Shown piece by piece: positions 37,301 to 49,300 of a stretch of DNA of 64,000 nucleotides (its first letter is position 1; each line of letters starts with the position of its first letter). Source of the stretch: Chrysaora quinquecirrha (Eukaryota > Cnidaria > Scyphozoa > Semaeostomeae > Pelagiidae). A program made the position numbers and the translations under genes. The notes under the pieces were generated by a model, which worked only from the letters and a program-made list of their open reading frames with translations, searched no databases and was not told the DNA's origin. Location of the stretch: the NCBI GenBank assembly GCA_014526335.1, contig JACTAT010000014.1, positions 5,419,840 through 5,483,839 on the forward strand. Reading direction: 5' to 3'.

Positions 37301-40300
37301 AGATATCAGGCTGAAATAGATTTACTTTCTAAGTAGAAAGAGCAAAATGTAAGGCTGTAGGTTATTAACAAATAGAGGTTCTTTGTGTGCGAGTTTACAG
37401 AATACCAGGCTTGAGGTTTTAAATAGATGTTTTTATACATTCTTCAACAAGTACTGTTTCTTTCAGTTTCGCCTACTATTAACGGTGGATGGACAGCCTG
37501 GTCTCCATGGTCAATTTGTACTGTAACGTGTGGAAGTGGATTCCAATTTCGAAGTAGATCATGCTCAAATCCATCTCCAACTATTGATGGTCTCCCATGT
37601 GATGGAGAACCAAACGCAAACAAGTCTTGTCACTTTGATTGTCCACGTAAGATTCCACAAATCTATCTATATCTCGGGCAATAACAAATAGATTTTTCCA
37701 CAAATGGCATACCACAATTGATGGGATTTGAACCTGGACTGCATGATCAGAAAGCAAACGAAGTGAGCTCTATGAAATCGCCGAATAATTCTCCAAGTCA
37801 TACGGCCACCCGGGGGGGGTACTCCCTTATGTAGGCTGACAGGTATGTGCCCCTCATATGGATGGGTTTTTTTCGAAAATTCCTTAAAACTGGGTCCGAT
37901 TTGTGCCTAAAATACCTTAAAAGTGGGTATAGAATCAAATTTCCTTAACATTTGGTACACAAATTCATACAAAAATCATTAAAATGGGTGGCTGAATGTG
38001 TAAAACAATACCTTAAAGGTTTATTGGTTTTGTAAAACCTCGGGGGCACAACCCTGTATATATCAGGGTCAAGTACCCCCTCCCCGGTACAGTCAAAGGC
38101 CTTCCTCCCGTTTGACTTCTGGTTTCGGCTATGTTGAGCCTTCTTCAGTACCATACATATTTATATATATTTGTCATTAATGGCAATTATGGTAAATATG
38201 GTGGATTATTACAGTTTCTGGGGTATAGCTGTACGTCTACATGCCCATAAGCTCTGAAATTAAGTTGTTCCATCGCAGCCAGAAGGCTCCTTATTAAGTA
38301 GCTGTTACCAGTCAACGTGTGGATGGCAGCCACTCCTATCTCCGACCCTATGACCACTCACCCTCATTCCTTTCATTCTGAATACTACTTTTTTATACTT
38401 AAAGCTTCATAGATTTAACTTCATAGATTTAACTATACTGATTCATATTTCAGCTGCTCCAACGAACCTTCGAGGGATAACACAAGAACAGAAATTGACT
38501 CTTGAATGGGACTTGATACCCGCCTCATCTCTCACAGAAGTGTTCAGTCCTATTCAAAACTATATTGTGAATCTTAGAGCCGAGACAGGAGGCTACACTA
38601 CAAGTAGAACAATGGGTCCAACTGCAACGACAGTTCCCATTTTCAGCTTACAAATCTATACAAAATATTGCTTTACTGTGCATGCAAGGCTTGTCAGTGG
38701 TGTGGAGGGAAACATCTCGACATCGTATTGCCTTTATACGGAAGAATCAAGTAAGTAGCTGCAGAATATCCTCATTATAAAGTACTTTGATGTTGCCAGT
38801 TGGTCTAGTTGCTGTGCATAACAAATCATGTTCTATTACAGCACCAATTGGCCCACCAAATGACTTCGCTGGATTCAATACAAGTGCTTGGTGTCTGAAT
38901 TTCACCTGGTCACCGATTCCAATTAATTTGGCAAGAGGAATCATAACTGGTTACTATATCTATTTAGCAGAATATGGCAGTGATCAAAGTACAAAGTATA
39001 CCATTCCCGCTGTTTATAGCACTCAGATTTGCAATTTAAAACCATTTAAACTATATCAAGCAAGGATCGAAGGGTTTACGAAATTTGGGACAGGAGGAGA
39101 TGAAGCAATGTCATCGGCAATCAATGTTAAAACTGATGAAAACGGTAAGAATCTGTCTTCTTCTGTGTTGCCTGTTTAGGGGCATGTTCAGTACACAGCC
39201 CAGCCATTTTCTTTGACTCTTTGAACATGCACATCATTCATGTTTACCAAAATGGCAAGCACAGCCTCTTTTAGGATAATGGAAGGCTTTCGTGGCTTGT
39301 TTTTTGATCTTTTCCCTCAACATTGCCTTGTTTTTTCCTAAATAATACTTTTTTCTATCCTTTTGTCGTTGTATTTATAAATGTATTTTTTGTTCTCCTT
39401 AGTTCTTCTGTATGTCCGTTTATCTAATTGCATTACCTTCCATGCCTATCATATATATACTATCGTTTTCCGTGTTTTCCTTTATATACCGCATTCAGCC
39501 TTCCTACCCTTCCTGCCGGCACAGAAGGTATCCTCAATAGAAAATCAAGTCTACGTGGGTATTCATTTAATAAAAGCAAGCATGCCAGTTTATCCTTCTG
39601 CCCAAATTGTACTTCATAACTGTATCAAAAATTGCTTACTTTATACGTCTCAAAATAAACATATATGATCCATCCAGTAACTGAAAAGTGGACATATATT
39701 TCCAAATGAATTCTGTACCCCTCTTTGCTTCTCTAGAATCTCTCTAATGTACCCTACAAAACAGTTTAAAATAATAGCCATGTTTCATCGACAGTTCCTG
39801 TTCAAGCACCAATGGTCTCATCAGTTCGAAATATTACATCGACATCGATCAGAGTAATATGGCAGAAATTGGATGCAATTCATTGGGATGGCTATCCACT
39901 TGGATATAAGATATACTACAGACTGAAGTCTCCTGCAAATAGTATGATCAGTGCTGTTGATATCAGTTCATGGTTAACAACTACTTACGATATAATGAAC
40001 TTGGAAATATATAGAGAATACGTAGTATGGATGTCAGCTTATACATCAAAGGGTGATGGAATAAATGGCTCAGCAGTTTCAGGATGGACTGACGAATCTC
40101 GTAAGTTTCTAATGATTTTAACGCCTCTTTGAAGCATAACATTATATTGTACAGAAGTAATTAAGAGGGCTTTATGGCATGGCTAACACAACCACACAAA
40201 CAGTTCTTTCCTTCTTAGATGAAGTCCTGTCCACAGAGTTTTGTCTGATCAACTCCGTCTGACTCCCTAACAACATCTCAGGATTCCCTTGCTAACAGGC

Positions 40301-43300
40301 CCTTTGTCTCTTTTACCCCTACTAGTACGTAACTGCTCTAAACATGGACATTTCTAACCAGCACTTGCCCGACTATGGTTATGTCTTCTCTTTAAAAGCG
40401 CCTATTTGGAGGCAAATTGACAGCAACAATCTCCAACTGAAAGGGACAAAATAAAGACAAGAGGTTGAATAAACGGACACTAGATATGTTTCTTCTAACT
40501 TTTATTGAGAAGTTTCTTGAAGACGTTTGGTACACGAAAGACAAAAAAGACACCCCCGACACCCCAGCATTGAATCAGGAGATGTTGGTTAAATTATTGC
40601 GGCAATTTAGTCTATGGTAGTAGCTGTTCAGCCTATTCAATTATGGCATTAAAATATGATAATTCGATATTATATTTTAGCTCCAAGTCGTGGGCCAAGT
40701 TCTGTATGGGCACAAAACAGCAGTTCATTCAGCTTGGTTGTTCACTGGGACAGCCTCGATCCCATTTACAGACTTGGAGTTCTGCTTGGTTATCGAGTGT
40801 TTTGCGAGAATACAAAGACTGAAGATATGAAGTTTATTGATGTCAGCGCAAATGCAAATATGGGGACGATCAATGATTTAGAACCATATACAAATCATAG
40901 CGTAAAAGTATCAGCATTCAATATCAAGGGATTTGGACCAAATAGCAGTTTGGCATATGCATTTACTGACGAATATGGTAAGTGAGTTGTTTCATTTATT
41001 GCAATCATATTTGATGATTTGATCAGAGTTGAAGTTTCAAAACGATGCATCTGCAGTACCTTGTTAGTAAGTTGCTAAGGCTTAAAAAGCCTGAATGTCA
41101 GATTGCTTGAATGCACGTTGGTTCATCTCCCGCCCTTGTCTCATTCATGATCTGCATGTAATTTAACATCCCATGGCCAGTAATTCAGCGACAAGAGTGT
41201 TGTCTCTAAACCTTCAATACTTGGGAACAGTTGCGTCTCCCTAGAAGGCTGAGCTGTTAAATCAAACGAAGACCTTCGTAAACGAATTAACACTGTCTTG
41301 CTTGATTTCTTGCTTGCCTGCTAGTAAGTATGCAAAATTAGTCAAGGCTTCGATTCCTGTGATGCAAGAGCCCCAAACCATTTCTTACGTGTTCTTAACC
41401 TCCCATAAACAAAGTTCCTAGTTCACTTGCTATTCCATCGAAGATTGCTTGTTTTCCTGATGTAGAGGTCTGTTTTGTTGGTAATCTTGGTACTCAGTTC
41501 ATTTGATACTGTAAATTTAATCTTGATTTTCAGTCCTTCAAGAGCCCCAGGTGACTTCAATGGCATTAACATTTCTTCATCTGAAATCGTCATCAGTTGG
41601 TCTCCAATACCAAAGCAATACCACAATGGAATACTTTTGGGTTTTACAATTCTTTGGAGGAAAACCATGGAACCCTTTTCAACGTGGAATGAAACAACAC
41701 TGGACGACAACACTTACAATACAACTGTTAGAAATCTCTCAGCCTACACAAATTATACATTTAAGATCGCTGGTTTCACGTCCAAAGGAAACGGGAATTT
41801 CAGCTCAGAGATTATCATTATATCAGGAGAAGATGGTGAGTAAATGCTATGGAACTGATTACATTGATTTACCTTATACAAGATAATCTTTGAGATAACT
41901 GAGTTGATTTCAAATCTGATTGATTTGATCTTTTTTCAGCACCAAGAAGGCCACCAGAAAACTCAACATAACAGTAAACTCATCATCAGCATTGTTGATC
42001 ACGTGGGATCCGCCATCGTCAGGCGTTCCGGGAATTATACGTGGCTACACAATATCATATAAACCAATGTATACCGAAGATGATTTCAAAAGTCACTTGC
42101 TGGTTAGGAAAAGACGGAATAGAAGAGCTATAATATCCACGCCTTTGCAACTAAATGTGTGAGTAGGCCTATGTTTCACGAGCAATGACTAACTTTGATT
42201 TGGCGTTTAATTTGAGCTGATTAATTAGATGATTGGTTTGATTATTTATCGATTGGTCAAATGATTGACTGATTTTGTGATTATTCATAAAATGGTGATT
42301 AACTCAAGTGATTGACTGACTAACTGAAGTGATTGAATGACAAGCGCTTGATTTACCCAATTCATCATTTAATTCATTACTTGTTTGGTCGTTCCATGAA
42401 TAATGTTGCTTTCAATGGCTGATGATCTGCCTGGTATTTTCTAGGATCAATATAACAGTTGGTCCAAATGCGCATTCGTTGCTGCTCAACGGATTGCATG
42501 GTAATACGAACTACAGCATCAAAATCCTGGCATTTACGATATTCGATGGAATGTGGAGTAAAACAATCTATATCACAACCCCAGAAGCAAGTACGTTCTA
42601 GATCTTTCTCTTATCTAGATCAACTTCATGATTTGTATTTCTAGGGAGTTTTTAATTTCAACGCTGTGCAATCCTGAAACGAAAGAGGCATCCAAAAGAG
42701 AGATACATCACATAAGCCAAGTTGAAATCGAGAATCTCTCAGACATTCCTTCAAACCTTCTGCCTGACAGAGTGCTTCAAAACCCGTCAAATCTATCATT
42801 GTCGGACTACAGTATCAATCACATGCATATTCTGAGCCATCCTTAGTCCAAATAAACTAAACCCTTGAAGGCGAAGGTGAAATGGCGTACAATGCGCTTG
42901 TAGCTAGGATCATCTCAGAAGAAGATAGATTAACAAGACCTTGAACTTGGCTGTAACCATACCGTGGGGGACCATGTCGCTTCAAAGCCCTTATTTAACG
43001 GCACTGAGATGTCAGATAAACTAACTGATCTTGCTTTATAATATTTTCGATATTTCAGTCCCAGGAATGTCTCCGATGAACGTAACAGCAACAGCAACAA
43101 GCTACCATTCTGTAATGGTCACGTGGAAACATGTTCCCCCGGCATACGCCCATGGCTATATCAACGGTTACATTGTTTTCTATCAACAAGGAAATCATAG
43201 TGATGTGACGTCATATAACGAATCGCAAATACCTGAACGGACTTATTTGGAGATCACTCACTTGGGAATTTTCGAATGGCATTCTTTCCAAGTAGTTGCT

Positions 43301-46300
43301 TTTACAACAGCAGGAATCGGCGTCAAAAGTGAAGTTGTTCATGAACGAACCAAGGAATGGAGTAAGTGGTCCTTTCTAGAATTCTTCTCTACCTTTATTG
43401 AAGAAAGCAAAAGCATATAAGCTCATTGAAGGATATTTAAATTAATTATAATTTACAACGTTGTTTGATTACAGTAAAATTACAGCAAAGTGTATCATTG
43501 AGGGTCGTTAAGGGGTTCCAGGGAACAAGGGAACATGGCCGAAAATAAAAAGGAACAAGGGAAAATCGGGGAAAAATCAGGTAAAATCCTCCCCATCAAT
43601 CCGCTGGGCTATCAATCTGAAAAATAATCCCACAAAACTCCAAGGAACAAGGGGATTTCCTCCAGAGAAGGGGACCATGTAACCCCTTAAACGACCCTCA
43701 TCAATCAAAGAAGCAAGTGGTCTAAAAACGATGCTGCGCCGTACGGTTATGGATGCACAGTATGGAAACAGAAAAGATATCCGAGACAATCATAGCCATT
43801 TTCAAAGGTGAAATGATGTTTTAGCGCCAGTCGCTAGGATCTCAGTAGTAGGTTAATTAATCGAGACCTCGACCCTGGCCGTGACGCTACCGTGGCTGGG
43901 CTCGAACCCTGACCACACTGAGCTTCTGACACCACGAGTCAGCTGGATTACACCACGACGCCACAGCACCTTCAAAGCCTTTAGTGACTCGGATAGACCA
44001 AGCCCAAAACCTTGCTGCTCATTGGCGAACACTGTCTTTCTTCTTGTTCTTCTTGTTCTTCTTTCGCAGACCCTCGTTAACGAGGATGCGTCGCATATGC
44101 GAGAGCAGGACAATACGCTAGCGCCAAGGGCGCCCACGAACCGGGAACTGGTGTTTGTCGTGACGACACTGTTGGTGGTGGCAGTTTCCGCAGCAAGATG
44201 CTCACGTTTCTCTGGGATTCAGATTCCCTCCTTCTGCTTTCCCCAAAAGCCGCTGTTCCATCGTGGATGCCCTTTTGCCAGCCAAGCCTGTCCAAGGCCA
44301 TGCGCTCCCATTTATCCGGATCAATGTTGCAGCGCTTGAAAGTCTCCTTGAGCAGTTCTTTGTAGCGCTTGTATATGCCTCAGACACGTCTGCTGACTTC
44401 TAATATTTACATTTTGTAGTTAGAGTATAATTCTTTTAAAACCCAGACGTTCATGCACCGAATTTCAACAGCTATAGGTAACGCAATTTTCTTTCTTTTT
44501 AGTACCAATCAAAGCGCCCGAAGGAGTGAAGGCAACAAGTTACTATTCGCCATTTCAAATCAACGTCACATGGCTTCCATTAGAATATGAATATTGGAAA
44601 GGACATCCTTTGAATTATCAATTGAAGTTTTATATCGTTGCAGTTGGAGGAGAAACTGTTCAGTCTTCAAAGGAATATACATTTAGTACTCATTTCACAC
44701 AAACGAAATTTGAATTCGATCAAGGTCAACCGTTTACTCGATACGCCATTGAAATTCGTGCCCAGACTGCAGTTGGTCTCGGTCCAGCTTCAACACGAAT
44801 ATTTGCTGGTTTGTATTGTTTTTAACCTTCTTATTTTGATACTAGAATTTGTCAGCGCAAGAATTTCCCCAATGATTTTCCGCTTCGTAGCGACACAGCA
44901 TTGCTGTTTTGTCAATAGGCCGTACACAATCTCTGTTTCTTCACGGGCATACGTAATTCTACAGTCAGCATATGAAGCCACTTGTTTTGAGCTTTCACGC
45001 AATATTCACAATCATTCATAGCCGAAAAGCAAGACTGAGATTGGAGGCAAAACCCACAATTATCAAGGCTGTTTTTGACATAGTATTCAGCATGATTATC
45101 ACCGATTATTTTTACCAGCCTATACAAGCATTTGATATTCATGGGGGCATCGTTTCGGTAGAGCTCCATCTCCCATAATCGGGCAATGAGAATAAAGCTT
45201 CTCTCCTTTTTAATTGCGTAATGCGTTGGTCATAAAGGTGTGAAAAGCACTGGCCGAGCCTGCAAGAAATTGCCAGTGTCTTTCGATCCGAACAACCAAG
45301 AAACACATTACTGAGCCTATAATAACTGTTTCCAAGCTTGTGAGATTTTGTACAGAGGCTGAGGGTTAATATTTTCGATATTGCTTGAAGGAAATAGTTA
45401 TTATATCATCGATCAATCTTTGAGTTGTGACATCATGAGTGGACAGGGCATTGGGCATTACCGAATGATAATGCGATTAATCAATTCGAAAATTGTTAGC
45501 CAATCAGATTGAATAAGAGAGTTGCGACCCTGACCATAGGATAATAATACTAATTGTTTCCCGATGATGGAAGAAGGAACACTCCCGAACATGTTACCCT
45601 GATAAATACTAAAGGCTTGTTATAATAAGAGGGGATTATTATATCTAATGATTAACCGCTGTTTTACGAAATTTTATCACGATAGATACCTGCAATGTTG
45701 GTAGAGATGAATTTTCAACATCATGGATGATCAATGCACCATTTTCCAGCATCGGAAAGTCAAAGGAAATGCCAAATGGTATCATACCATATATTCTGCA
45801 GACTGCACTTCAAGGATGCCAGGGACGATGCGAAACACTGAAAAACAAAACAAAAATCAATTTTGAAACTGATGGAACAGGAGCACCTTCAATCAAACCA
45901 AGTTATAAAGAATTAAATGATAAATTAAGCGTTTTCACTGATTTTACGTTCCCTACAATAAAAAACAATTTAAAAATGAAGATTTTCAGTTCATCAAATT
46001 ATTGGATGTTCCTGGTGCTGCTTATATCAAACGCGAAGGAACTCCAGCTGTTGTTGGAAAGAATATTTTGTCTGCAACGAAGAACATTGCTGGAGAAATT
46101 TTGATCTTTGTTGTTTTTTGCTGGCTGTTTGGAGTTTTGATTTGGCTACTGGTATGAAATTCTTATGATATTTATTTAAATTTTCATCTTAAGATCTTCG
46201 ATAACATAAGCCTTCAAGGAAGCTCTTTAGACTCTACAGATCCTTCTAAATTCATCCTGAAAAGACCTTGCAAGAAGTGCATGTGAATTGCAGCGCCTCT

Positions 46301-49300
46301 GCTACTCTCAGTCATTGCAACATCTCAGATTTGATCATTGCATATTATGAGATATGAGAAATGTGCCTAGAAAGTAGAATTTCTTCCAATAAATGCAAAC
46401 AGTCGTTGCAATTTATCGTCAGTAAAGCTCAAGGCCTGGTTTGCATTAAGATTGTAACCATTGTAACGAATAGAACCATTTCATGACAGTTTTTGTGAAT
46501 AGTATAAAGCGATAGAACCGTCTTATACCATTATCCTAGCATATGAACATATTGATGACTCATAACATATTCAATTGCAGGAAACTTGGAGGAGAGCAGA
46601 CACATTCGAGACTAATCCATTACGAGGTTCTTTCGAAGGATTTTACTGGGCATTTCAAACAGCAACAACAGTTGGGTGAGCCTCGGTTTCATTAAGTCAT
46701 TCATCCTTTACCAGCTAGTACAATTTGTAAGCAATAATTTAAGTATTCACTGTTTCTTTCTTTGCAGATATGGTGACAAATATCCAACTTCTATTCCTGG
46801 AAGATTACTGATGATAATTTGGGCTTTTGTTGGTTTGATTCTTGTAGCATTGTTATCTGGTGTTCTTACTAATGCATTGATAGCAAAAGAAGAAGTGGTC
46901 CCAGTCAGTCTTGGTGGAAGCCAATCAAAACCTACTATTGGGGTACGTATTTACTATATACACCCAATTTTGGATGGTAAACATAAACATAAACACTAAA
47001 TGAGTAGTAGACTGAATAAAAAATGTTTTGCAAAACATTTTTTTGTAGATCGGAGCCGTTGCTGACACTTGGGAGTACTATGCCAGCATACATAGCAGTT
47101 TCGAATTCGGTAAGTAGATTTCATGACCTCTGTTTTAGATTATATCTAAAAATATTAAATGCAATTGTTACCTTTTATGAAACGATGGTCTTGCTGACCA
47201 ATACTGGCTGTGGGTTTCGGCATGGTCTGTGAAGTTGGTCCCCGAGTTCATCAAGTAGATATTGTCCTAAAAAGAAGAGTCGTAATTTAACGTTGCTTTG
47301 GGGTGCTAGCGGTTGCTTTTGTTTCTCGAAAATATTATTGACAAACGGACAGTGTTTACTGAACCATCTAGACTGTGTGCGCCAAACGTTGCAGCACAAC
47401 TTTGCCCCAAAAACTGGCACAGCCATGTCTTTGTTTAGGATCTTGACCTGCATGTAGACTCATACACTTTGAAGAGTGTAGTCTACACTCTCCACAACTG
47501 TCTGAGTCCGAAAGCAGGCTATAATCTGTGGAATCTATCTTCATCAAAATAGAATAAGTAGCTACCTTTATGTTTAACTGAATGACTAACAGACAGTGCA
47601 TTACCTCAACAGACAAACTCTACAGCAATCCAACAAAACTAATAGAAGCAATCGCAACTGGTGAAGTGCAGTATGGCATTCTCGATCAATACACCACCAC
47701 GGCATATCAAGCAAGATTGTCAAAAGATAAAGTTGCAGTTATGAGAGTTCTTAAGTTAAAAGGATCTCTCGGTATATACGCATCAGGACATGCGAGAAAA
47801 TTACGTCATTGCGTTGAAAAATATGTCCAAGAAAATGATCAATATATTGCAAAGAGATTGTCTGAAAGCATAGAGGTAGGTATTCAATCAATTAATCATT
47901 AGAATCAATCCTTCTATCGATCAAGCAATCAATCAAATAATCAAATGATCAATCAATCAAACGATCATTTCAAATCATTTAATCATACCCTTGTCAAATC
48001 ATTGCTTTGCCAGTCGGCCACGTAGACAATAATTTAATGTAACAAACGTAACCATTGGAAAATCAATGTAACCCTCAGTTACTCAATGTAACCATCTGCT
48101 AATTCAGGTAACCGTTAGTTAATCAACGTTACCGTCAGTAAATTCAGGTAGCAATCAGTTAATCAATGTAACCTATAGTTAATCAACGTAAGATCAGGTA
48201 ATCGATGTAACAATCAGTCATTGCCTTCTCATTATCAACACAAATGTAGCCCATTCATTAAACATTGGTATTCATATCAAAATATCTTTATAGGAAACAG
48301 CAAAAAAAGTCAGCAGTGAAGTAAAGAAACAAACAATGGATTTATCGATTGAAAATAAAAAACCAGAATTTTACAGTTGGGAATCTGATTTGATGAGATC
48401 TTACATCAAGTTATCATCTTCAATATTGGGTGCATTGGTTATAATTGGATGCATTTACGAGTTATTCAAATTTATTTGGAAAAGGAAAAAGTCGGTTAAA
48501 GTGGAGCCAAGTGAAAGTAAGTGTTAATTTTCAAGTTACGAACTACAATGTTTGCATGTTGAATAGAGTTGCAGGCTGCTTATCAAGACCCAAGACATAA
48601 TGGAACTCGAATCCTCTTGAAATGCCAAAGAGATGCTCAGGGAGTCTTTTGCAATATGACTCAGCAAAGCTATTCGTAATTCTTGTTCCTCTAAATTTGT
48701 TGTTTCTATTGATGAAAAGAAGGGGACTATGAGAGACTTCCTAGATACTCAAAGGGGAAGGGGGAACACAATTCGTAAGGCATTATCGAAATATATTCGA
48801 AATGGTGTATATTGAATGGCCTCCTTCCAGTACTACGTACAAATTTGCCAATAGCTACTAACAAATGTTTTGCTCTAGATAATATATTCACACTTTTATT
48901 AGCACGTTCAAAATTTCATATCCTTAAGTAATTTCAATGTTGTCGTTCTGAATGTTCTAGCTTGAAATAAGAATAAGGTAAATTCATATAGTGTATCATA
49001 ATTGATAATGACGCTCTTCTTTAGTTTTATTTACAAAATTATTTGTTCCTTCTTATTATAGAAAATATCGAATTGCTTAGATTCAGTGAAACTAAGTTTG
49101 GAGCAGATGAGAAGCAAGCAAGAATATTCGCAAGAAGAAGGTGGCATATATTGAAAGAAATAATTTTTGATTCGACAAAAAATGATGATTACAAAGTACA
49201 ATTAGATATATCACATTTGAAAATGAAGCAACGGAAATGGAAGGCATTGAAAGAAGAAAGGTTTGGAAAAACGCTTGAGTTTTTGCCAGCTTTGGTAACA

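Larger units (their letters stand above)
38454..44808 (+). other. Eight fibronectin type III domains of the receptor
   Basis: FN3 exons: 38454-38750, 38842-39144, 39795-40100, 40681-40977, 41545-41835, 41940-42158 plus 42445-42590, 43059-43361 and 44503-44808. Each encodes about 97-120 residues with a Pro-rich entry, the early Trp (for example RVIWQKL, VMVTWKHV, INVTWLPL), a GY.I.Y/F strand and a late Tyr-containing strand. Almost all are single exons with phase-1 borders. FN3-6 is split by a phase-2 intron and has a one-base deficit in an A-run at 41958-41961. FN3-5 has an off-by-one acceptor. Confidence 0.9.

Noticed and set aside
43881..44339. Plus-strand frame of 152 codons
   Set aside because: It starts inside a family-A SINE and lies in the intron between FN3-7 and FN3-8; no domain recognised.
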